Positions 1 through 7,122 of a stretch of 10,405 nt of DNA are shown here, in pieces. The notes beneath the pieces were generated by a model that searched no databases, was not told the origin of the DNA, and was given only the letters and a program-made list of their open reading frames with translations. Where the stretch lies: positions 1 to 10,405 of the forward strand of contig MU625162.1 in assembly GCA_025349905.2 (NCBI GenBank). The letters are read 5' to 3'. A program made the position numbers and the translations under genes. This DNA comes from Blastocladiella britannica (Eukaryota; Blastocladiomycota; Blastocladiomycetes; Blastocladiales; Blastocladiaceae). Position 1 is the stretch's first letter. Every line of letters starts with the position of its first letter.

Positions 1-272
1 TTCATCACGTCTTGCGTTGCACCAACCAACTGTGCGAGACGTGGTGGAACCGGGATCTCCTCGCCGTGGCGAACCAAGTGACGCAGGCCAGGCACATTCT
101 CGAGCACGGCGTCAATGACCCGCGATTCCTTGCGGGACGTCGGGCGCAGAATGGGCCGGCGGCAGAAGAAGATCAGCAACAACAACAACCGGCCGAGGGG
201 CTCAGATCTGGGACCAGCGGCTCAGGATGCAGTCGGGTCATCGGCGCGGACCTGACAGCAGAAACAACCTGA
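1..272 (+). CDS. Possible 3' end of an upstream gene, strand uncertain
   Basis: A frame open from the window edge (codons starting at base 3) runs to TGA at 270-272. It would give the last roughly 90 residues of a hydrophilic protein with a Gln run (CAA repeats near 175-189) and a Gly/Ser/Thr-rich tail. No family is recognised. The opposite strand is open in the same codon register from 221 down to 1 and reads as a short Leu/Phe-rich hydrophobic stretch followed by an Arg-rich region. Because the registers are identical, base composition by codon position does not separate them: over 54 codons I counted 39 with G or C at position three, and 38 at position one. The plus reading is preferred only because the minus frame has no ATG after its upstream stop at 222-224. 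Either reading could be wrong. Confidence 0.3.
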   Translation, partial: HHVLRCTNQLCETWWNRDLLAVANQVTQARHILEHGVNDPRFLAGRRAQNGPAAEEDQQQQQPAEGLRSGTSGSGCSRVIGADLTAETT

Positions 273-400
273 TTGTACGGATTCGTGGGAAGTTGCTTTG
301 CTTCATTTTTCACGAAAAAGCCAATATCTCCGGTGGCCTCAAATTGACAAAGATTTCTCTCTTTCGCGACTCGTCACCGTATAAACAAAAAAAGCAAAAA
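273..400 (+). promoter_or_regulatory. Upstream region of the E2 gene with a CCAAT box
   Basis: This 128-bp stretch drops in GC relative to the coding DNA on both sides. It contains a forward CCAAT at 321-325, about 75 bp before the ATG, and ends in an A-rich leader (gcaaaaaa) directly before the start codon. A TATAAAC at 380-386 lies only about 15 bp before the ATG, too close to act as a normal TATA box. CCAAT boxes bound by the Hap2/3/5 complex are common in promoters of fungal respiratory genes, KGD2 included in yeast; applying that here is inference. Confidence 0.35.
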
Positions 401-1872
401 ATGCTGTCCGTCCGTCGCTCCGTCGTCCGCCCCATCACACGCCTGGTCGCCGCGCGCTCGCTGTCGTCCATGGTCTCGCGTTCGGCTTCGTCTGCTGCCT
501 CTCTCCGTCTGGCCCCGACCTTCACTGCCGCTGGTCGTGCCACTGCTGGGTAGGCGCTTCAACATTTTTAATATTTATACCAATGTAATATTGACAAAAC
601 AAAGTAAACAGCCGCGCCATCACCGCCGCCTGGTCCCGCGGGTACGCGGACGTGCTCGTGGTCAAGGTGCCCAACATGGCCGACTCGATCTCGGAGGGCA
701 CGCTCAAGACCTGGCACAAGAAGGTCGGCGACTTTGTGCGCGCCGACGAGGAGGTGGCCACGATCGAGACCGACAAGATTGATGTTGCCGTCAACTCGCC
801 CACGTCCGGTATCATTGTGGAGCAGTTTGCGCAGGAGGAGGACACGGTGGTGGTGTCGGCCGACCTCTTCAAGCTGGAGAAGAAGGACGCCTCGGAGGGT
901 ATGTTATATTTGTTCCTTTGGTTTTTGGGGATTCCCCAAATGGCCAGAAAAATCAACAAAAACTGACACAAATGTTGATGTACAGCCCCCGCTGCCGCCG
1001 CTGCACCCGCACCTGCTGCTGCCGCTGCACCCGCACCCGCTGCCGCCGCTCCCACACCTGTGGCCGCCGCCCCTGCTGCCGCCCCTGCTCCCGCTGTCGC
1101 CCCTGTTGCCGCCCTTAAGCCGGCCGCCGCGCCCGCAAAGCTCGCGGCCCATGCTCCCGCTGCATCTCCTGTGGCTGGCCGCGCTGAGGATCGCGAGAAG
1201 ATGACGCGCATGCGCCTGCGCATTGCCGAGCGCCTCAAGGAGTCGCAGAACACGGCCGCGTCGCTCACCACCTTCAACGAGATTGACATGTCGGCGATCA
1301 TGGAGTTCCGGTCCAAGGTCAAGGACCAGGTGCTCAAGGATCACGGGATCAAGCTCGGGTTCATGTCGGCGTTCATCAAGGCCGCGGCTTACGGCATCAA
1401 GCACGTGCCCGTGATCAACGCGCGCATCGAGGGCAACGAGGTCGTGTACCCGAACTACGTGGACGTGTCGGTCGCCGTGGCTACGCCCAAGGGTCTGGTG
1501 ACCCCGATCCTGCGCAATTCGCACTCGCAGTCGCTGCTCGAGATTGAGCAGTCGCTGTCGGCCGCCGCTGCCAAGGCCCGCGATGGTAAGCTCGCGATCG
1601 AGGACATGTCGGGCGGTACATTCACCATCTCCAACGGCGGCGTCTTTGGGTCCATGTTTGGCACCCCGATCATCAACATGCCGCAGTCGGCTATCCTCGG
1701 CATGCACGCCGTCAAGGAGCGCGCGGTGGTGATTAACGGCAAGGTCGAGGTCCGCCCGGTCATGTACGTGTGCTTGACCTACGATCACCGCCTCATTGAC
1801 GGCCGCGAGGCCACCACCTTCCTCATGAAGGTCAAGGAGGCGATCGAGGACCCCCGCCGCATGCTGTTGTAA
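401..1872 (+). CDS. KGD2: Dihydrolipoamide succinyltransferase, E2 of 2-oxoglutarate dehydrogenase (mitochondrial)
   Basis: Three exons, 401-549, 612-898 and 986-1872, joined by GT-AG introns of 62 and 87 bp, give 440 residues. The protein is the E2 core of the TCA-cycle 2-oxoglutarate dehydrogenase complex and transfers succinyl from lipoamide to CoA in the mitochondrial matrix. Residues 1-50 are Arg/Ser/Ala-rich with no acidic residues, as in a targeting peptide. Residues 63-140 form one lipoyl domain with the lipoylated lysine in ETDKID (K105). Residues 146-212 are an Ala/Pro linker. Residues 215-440 are the acyltransferase domain ending in DHRLIDGRE, with catalytic H413 and D417. There is no peripheral-subunit-binding domain between lipoyl and catalytic parts, as in other eukaryotic succinyltransferases and unlike pyruvate dehydrogenase E2. 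Length is close to yeast and human enzymes. The start is the first ATG after an A-rich leader and begins the targeting peptide. DLST is the animal name. Confidence 0.95.
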
Positions 1873-1936
1873 TAATATTTTCCCCTCTTTTGGAATCGAT
1901 CTGCCACTTTCTGTTCTCGTCTGCAACTGAAAGGGC

Positions 1937-1953
1937 AAAAAAAAAAAAAAAAA
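1937..1953. repeat. A17 homopolymer between two convergent 3' ends
   Basis: Seventeen consecutive A on the plus strand lie 64 bp after the E2 stop codon and 36 bp beyond the stop of the minus-strand secreted-protein gene, for which it is a T17 tract. The whole 117-bp gap (1873-1989) is AT-rich and probably holds both polyadenylation regions. No perfect AATAAA was seen; AATAAG occurs on the minus strand. Homopolymer length may be imprecise because of sequencing error. Confidence 0.8.
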
Positions 1954-1989
1954 GAGTATTTCCCCTTATTACCAAAGTCTCCAGCTCCT

Positions 1990-2790
1990 CTAAATCACAT
2001 TTTGAAGTTTCCAAATGGATCGTACTGGAGTTGCAACAAAAGTTAATACTCACGCAACCAAAAAAGAAGAGAAAAATACGCACAATTACTCGAGAGCGGC
2101 TTGCCATTCACGTCGGTCCCGCCCCACATGACGTGCACCTGAATATTGCAAGCGGTCGAGGTTCCCGCGCACGCAACCGGGCACAAGTCATCGAGGCAAT
2201 CGCAGTCGGCAAAGTAACACTTTGTCGGTTCCCATTCCATTTCGGTGATGATCCCGTTGATCATGGTGACTACCACCGACCGCCAGCTAATGTAGGCCGA
2301 CTTTTGCGCCGACCACCACCGTTTCATGGGCAGCTCAAACATGCGGCCGCCCTGGATCAGCGCCAGCGACACGGACGCGCCTTGGGTTCCGGTTTGGATC
2401 TCACCATAGCCTTTTCAGCATTTTGGTATCGTTGAGTTTCTTCTGTCTTCGCTACAATGTAATAATATATGACATACTGCCCGGGATCGTAAAGTTGGTG
2501 TAATCGTCAACGCGAGGGAAAAACACGGCCGACTTGTTGTACGCCGTGACCACATTGACCCCCGATGTCGCGTTGGTGTAGCTGCGAAGCATGAACATGA
2601 CCGGATCGCCGACAGAGTATGCCGATCGGTTGGTGGCAAGGGCCAGACCAAGTGCCGCGGCGCAGCCCTGGGTCGTAGTCCCGCAATAGGTGACTGGGAG
2701 CGCCGTGGCGGCCGAGATCGGGGTGGGGCCAAATGCGAGCAGCGTCGCGCACACCAGTAAAGCCGCTGCTGCAATCGTTCGGGAAAACAT
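1990..2790 (-). CDS. Secreted cysteine-rich glycoprotein of unknown function
   Basis: Three exons on the minus strand, 2790-2478, 2410-2090 and 2024-1990, with introns of 67 and 65 bp, give 222 residues. The first donor is GTATGT, and the second intron contains TATTAAC, close to the fungal branch-point consensus. Residues 1-27 are a signal peptide (MFSRT, hydrophobic core, cleavage probably after PISA). The mature part has eight cysteines: C36 and C43 near the start and a cluster at 169, 174, 176, 181, 185 and 192, enough for four disulfides. Four N-glycosylation sequons lie at N54, N73, N85 and N99. No further membrane helix or C-terminal GPI-type hydrophobic tail is visible. I do not recognise the family; an extracellular or wall-associated role is inference. 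The frame is maintained across all junctions, and unspliced reading meets stops in both introns. Confidence 0.72.
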
Positions 2791-2862
2791 CGTTGTATAA
2801 TTTTGAGTTGCTCTTTGTGGGAAAAGAGAAAGTTGATGTGAAAAGATGTCAACAAATAACGA

Positions 2863-2870
2863 TTTATATA
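2863..2870 (-). promoter_or_regulatory. TATA box of the secreted-protein gene
   Basis: On the minus strand this reads TATATAAA. It lies 73-80 bp before the ATG at 2790, with an AT-rich, CT-containing leader between. It is only 16 bp beyond the stop codon of the upstream four-helix membrane protein gene (2887-2889), so the promoter sits in what must be that gene's 3' UTR. The spacing suits a transcription start 30-50 bp before the ATG. Confidence 0.55.
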
Positions 2871-2886
2871 GATAACGAATAACAAC

Positions 2887-3917
2887 TCAAATGGGCAATG
2901 TTGGTCCGTCCCCTGGACTTGCAATGCTCATGGACGCAATCAAGGCGGCATTGTCGCGCCTTTGCGCCAGGATCAGGAGGTATGCATAGCTACACAGACA
3001 CGCATAAAGCTGTTTTGTTGTGTTGACACTTTGGAGTGAGCGAGGACATCGGATCAATACGAAAAAACAAGTATAGTACCTGAACCAGGGTCGCGCCGAG
3101 CCACAGGATAATAAATGCGGGAGTGTACACGGCCGACCACTCCTTTGGGAACGCCCACAGCATCAACCCTGATGTTACCAGGTTCCATGCAATGTGGAAT
3201 GCAAGAAAGGTCACGTAGACGCGCCAGAGCGGGTAGAATTTCTATAATAAAATATTTGAGACACTATCCACTCAAAGCAAAAAAAAAAATAATACAAACC
3301 TTCCAGAGCGCAACGGTTCCACACGTCAGCGCCGACAACAAGGCAAACGACAAGATGATGGATTCGGCCAGAGTAATGCCTCGCACAACAGTATAAGAGT
3401 CCTTTGAAATGCCATTCGCAGCGCGATTCTTGTCTATCAAATACAAATATTCAGGATCGCATTTCAAAAAATAAAGCAAACGGTGCGGACCATAGAGATC
3501 GGCAATAGGCACTGCTCCCGGCAAAAGGAACTGCACCGAATCCACTAGCAGCACCGTATGAGCGATGGCAGCAATCGCAATATAGAGTCCCAGCCCGAGG
3601 CGCATCGGAAGCCCACAAAAGAGGCGCGGTCCAAGCGTCGACGGCCACGTTGTCGCCTCCGACAGTGAGCGTACTTGTCTCTCGTCGCGGCGCTGCTGGA
3701 GCTGAAGATCGACCGCTTCATCACGGGGCGGCTCCGGTCCACATGACGCTGCGGATGCGAATGCATGGTCAGTGCAGGCAAGTAGCCCGACGGTGGAGGA
3801 GCTAGGGTCGAGCGCTGGCGGAGCTTTTAGGTCCGCGCCGGAATCGCGTTGCAGGAGCGGTGGCGCAGATGCGTCGTGAAGCGGCTCGGGGCACGATTGC
3901 GAACGTGGCAGGGACAT
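2887..3917 (-). CDS. Four-helix integral membrane protein, unrecognised family
   Basis: Three minus-strand exons, 3917-3300, 3241-3080 and 3009-2887, separated by phase-0 introns of 58 and 70 bp, give 300 residues. Residues 1-100 are hydrophilic, Pro/Ser/Arg-rich and probably disordered and cytosolic. Hydrophobic segments follow at about 106-132, 180-203, 214-236 and 246-276, so four membrane helices are likely; the 133-179 loop carries charged and Tyr-rich sequence. A short tail ends in GDGPTLPI. There is no signal peptide and no catalytic motif that I can identify. Size and topology recall four-span families such as LAPTM4-like or Kei1-like proteins, but I see no signature for either. The last intron has two possible acceptors. 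I chose the one after AAACAG (3010) because it extends helix four in frame; the other, after TGTGTAG (2990), gives a different Cys-rich tail. The ATG at 3917 follows an A-rich leader. Confidence 0.7.
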
Positions 3918-4295
3918 TTTTTTCTCTCTCTGTGATTCTCTAGGGAATTGAATTGAATTGTTGCGGCGGAAAGGAGGAAGGACGAACGGAGGAAGGAGAA
4001 AATCGAACTACGGTTGGCTGCAGCAGGATCTTCAAAAGAGACGGGTAAGCTGACTTTCACATTTCATCACACATGTGCTCTTTTTTTCCCAACAACTTTG
4101 GCAGTTCCCATGCAGATACTTTAGTCAAAGCAAAGTACACACTGTATATATTTCTCCCCCTCTTTCTGCTTTTTTTTATACACTTGCATATTCTATATCA
4201 ATAATTTTACTTGGATCGCGTACCGCCTTCCCCCACCCTCTCTCTTTTTTCACTCGGCTCGAACTTGCACACAAAAAAGAAACATAAAAATAAAA
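3918..4295. promoter_or_regulatory. Divergent promoter region of the four-helix and DUF707 genes
   Basis: This 378-bp gap separates two divergent start codons and holds no convincing gene. On the left side are three tandem AATTG units (3946-3960) and a purine-rich stretch of GGAAGGA-type units (3969-3998). The right half is AT- and pyrimidine-rich, with tgtatatatttc near 4143-4154 as a possible TATA element for the rightward gene, and an aataaaa leader right before the ATG at 4296. A minus-strand ATG at 4060 opens a 77-codon frame that overlaps the start of the four-helix gene out of frame; it would act as an upstream ORF only if transcription starts beyond 4060. Confidence 0.45.
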
Positions 4296-7084
4296 ATGGA
4301 TGCCACACACTCTCGCGCGATCCGCCCTCGTGCAATCGATCCGCAACCTCTCTCGGTTCCGCGGGACGGATCGATCCCCTACCCTGCCTCGTCCCCCGCG
4401 GCGTCTTCCTACCGCAAATCATCTTCTTCAAGCCCAGCAGAGTATGCCAAGTACGCCGCAGTGATTGGATCGGTTACCGCCCACCGGTGGCTGTCGCGAC
4501 ACCGGACCCTTGCCGCCTGTGCCGCCTGCGCGATTGCATTGCTCTTGCTCCGATCGTTTCTGACGGCTCCCCCTGCGACGGTCGCTGTGCCGCTGAACGC
4601 GGATCCCGAGTTTTCAATCTTGCATCCCAACAACGGCAACCACGTTGTCGCGATTCCGAATGCGGCTGGGGACGTGCATGTGATCGAACTGGCGTCGCCG
4701 CCGCCAGGGATCGGTGGCGATGGGGAGAAGGCAGCTAAAGGGAAGACAGACCTCATCAAGAAGGTAGACGTCAAGGCACAGGTCGCTCCTTACGAAAACG
4801 AACCCGGGTCGCGGATCAAGATGAAAAAGGTCGTTCCCGCGGCCGACGTCGTCGACGATGCTAGCTCCTCGGGCAGGGCGGCAGCCGTCGACAAGAAATC
4901 GGGCAAGAAGAAGGCGCAGCAGCAGCAGCAGCAGTCTGGGGTGGACTCAGAGCAACCCGAGCGCACTGACAAGAAAAAGAAGACGGGCGACGACGAGGAG
5001 AAGGCAGAGGGCGGCAACGCCGACGACACCGACCAAGAAGCAGACGAGGACGCCGGCGATGACGAGGAAGAGCTCGAAAACGAAAAGTCTGAGATCGACG
5101 GCCACCTACTCCCATCGTCTTCGGGCTCCAAAACCAACAACAAGAAGATCGACCAAAGCCGCTACGTGGACGAGAACGCCGCCCAGGTGATTCAGATTTC
5201 CCGTCCCCGGCTCAAGTCGCCGACCGTGATCAAGCCAGCGACCGGCATGCCGCTCGTGGCCAACCCTGCTGTGCACGGCATTCCCGGTGGGTTTGGCGGC
5301 CTAAACCCGTTCTTTTCGTTCCTGTCGCGCGAGCGCGGCAACTTTGCCGGCATCACGGGCAATGAGGCGCCTCGCACAACCCCACTGCCTCGGTGCCGAG
5401 GATTGCTGGCGATGCCCGTGTCCAAGAAGGCGCAGAAACAGGTTGCGCCGATCCTGGCCAAGTTCCGCGACGAGGGGTTCGACATCATGCTGTTCCACTT
5501 TGATCAGGCCGACTGGTCCCATGTGCCCGGGTACAACGCAACCACTTCCATTCGCGTGGCGGGGCAGACCAAGTTCTGGTACGCCAAGCGGTTCTTGACT
5601 CCCATGGTTCGTGTCCATTTTTTTGCATTCGTAGCCATAAAAAAAAGCTTATGAAAATTTGGTCCAGGTCGTCGAAAACTACGACTACATCTTCCTCTGG
5701 GACGACGACGTTGGTTTGGACGCCGACTGGTCGCCAACAAATTTTGTGTCGATCCTCCAACACCATGGCGTGCATGTTGCTCAGCCTGCACTTCGCGGTG
5801 GGGCACGTCCGGGTTACCCGCAGTACGATACGGTGCGGTGGCACCCCGAAATCCAGACCGCGGGCAAGGTCGGTCGGTTTGTCGAGTTTATCGAGGTCAT
5901 GTTCCCCATTTACAGTCGCGAAGCGTGGCAGAACTGTATTGTACGTTATTGAAATTCACTTGTTAAGGATCCCGGTCTCACACAAAATCAAAACAAAAAT
6001 AACAAAGTGGGAAACAATTCCTTACGACGGCCGATCCTTCTGGGGCGTCGACAATGTGTGGTATCCGCACTGCTCGTCGGCCGGGTACTGCCGGTTCGCC
6101 GTGATTGACTCGATGCCTGTGGACCACTTGGACACCCGGTCGCTGGTCCAAACCCCGGACGTGAACCTGCGAGAACTCGGCCACTACTTCGACATGTACA
6201 AGTCGCTGTGCAAGGCTCGCCCGACCAACGTCGACCCATCCACCGGGTTCCGCATCTTCACCATCTGCTACTACATTCGTCGGCGCGCGCTCGGGTCCGC
6301 GTTTGCATCGCTCGAGACCATTGACTCGGAAAAGCACGCGGGGTCTGCGCGCTCTGGCACGTGCGCCGAGCCGTCGGCGTGGCCGGGGATCATCAACAAG
6401 CCGTGGTCTGGCGCCAACCCAAGCTTGCCGGTGCCGTACCCGTACGTAGGGCACGACATCAATGGTCCTGTGGGAGGTGTCATTGCGCAGGCCAATTGGA
6501 CGCAAGTTCAGTGGGACGACTGGTGGTCAGGATGGGAAAACTCGGCTCCGGCGCCCAAGGAGGCATCGCCACCGTCGCCACTGGGGCCCGTGGACCGCCC
6601 ACCGATCGGTGGGAACCCGGCTGAGCAAAACGGCGCGGCGGCGGCAGCGGCGCTGGCGGCAGTGGAGAAGCCTCTGCCTGATGGCAACATTGTCGACTCG
6701 GCTCCGATTGCCATGATCGAGGACCCCTTTTCGTCCCAGAGTGGAGGTGCCGCCGCGGTGGTTATTGTGAGTGACGCGAGCGCGGACTCGATTCCCGCCG
6801 CCAACGGTGACCACGAAAGCGGAGAAGATAAAGCAAGTGGCAGTGAGGTTGCTGTTGCTCGGAAGGCAGAGCTGGCGCAGGCGGGCAAGAAGTTGGCCGC
6901 TGCCGCCGCCGCTGCTGCTGACGCTGATGCTGATGCTGATGTCGTTGTTGCTCCAGCTGTTGCTATTGCTGTTGCTCCAGCTGATGACCCAGATCGCCGC
7001 AGCGCCAAGTTCCGCGCGAGTGATGCGGGTGCAGTCAACAAGATCGCAATTGCAGGAGAGAATGAGGAGCCAGTGGATGCCTAA
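4296..7084 (+). CDS. Type II membrane protein with a luminal DUF707 domain (glycosyltransferase-like)
   Basis: Exons 4296-5606, 5668-5940 and 6008-7084, joined in phase 0 by introns of 61 and 67 bp, encode 886 residues. A Ser-rich cytosolic tail precedes one hydrophobic anchor at about 71-90. Next comes a long charged stalk (100-365) with Q6 at 208-213, Lys runs and an acidic tract at about 215-270. The conserved domain spans about 368-575 and matches DUF707 (Pfam PF05212): RGLLAMPVS, FWYAKRFL, YDYIFLWDDDVG (D449-D451) and a WGVDN block at 540-544. The acidic triplet after a hydrophobic strand resembles a DxD metal and sugar-nucleotide site, so a Golgi glycosyltransferase-type role is likely but not shown. 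Residues 576-695 keep Cys and Trp and may be folded; about 700-886 is Ala/Pro/Asp-rich low complexity. DUF707 proteins are usually around 300-450 residues, so the flanks are unusually long. Confidence 0.85.
4917..4934 (+). repeat. (CAG)6 microsatellite encoding Q6
   Basis: Six uninterrupted CAG codons encode residues 208-213 in the charged stalk of the DUF707 protein. The tract lies between a Lys-rich and an acidic stretch in predicted disordered sequence, where length variation would be tolerated. Confidence 0.85.
6917..6983 (+). repeat. Coding repeats in the DUF707 protein tail: Ala-Asp dipeptides and a 24-bp duplication
   Basis: Four GCTGAY units at 6917-6940 encode Ala-Asp pairs at residues 832-839. 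Directly after, the 13-mer gttgctccagctg occurs at 6947-6959 and again at 6971-6983, an offset of 24 bp or eight codons, as expected of a tandem duplication. Codons here end mostly in T (GCT, GTT, GAT), in contrast to the C- and G-ending codons of the rest of the gene, which points to recent repeat growth. Confidence 0.75.
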
Positions 7085-7122
7085 TAGCGTTGAAAATGTA
7101 AATGGAATATACGAAATGGAAT
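7085..7122. other. 38-bp convergent gap between the DUF707 and SulP stop codons
   Basis: Only 38 AT-rich bases separate the TAA of the plus-strand gene from the TGA of the minus-strand gene. Both transcripts must end inside or beyond this gap, so their 3' UTRs are expected to overlap. No perfect AATAAA is present on either strand. Confidence 0.8.

Noticed and set aside
380..386. TATAAAC as TATA box for the E2 gene
   Set aside because: It lies about 15 bp before the ATG, so a start 30 or more bases downstream would fall inside the coding sequence.
904..1938. Long minus-strand open frame of 344 codons antisense to the E2 gene, plus another at 522-1337
   Set aside because: They lie opposite a well-supported conserved enzyme, run through both its introns and exons, and are Arg/His/Gly-rich as expected from the complement of GC-rich codons. 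They have no domain.
1832..2107. Minus-strand frame of 91 codons reading through the A17 tract as poly-Phe
   Set aside because: It depends on translating a homopolymer and an intron of the secreted-protein gene; the spliced model explains the region better.
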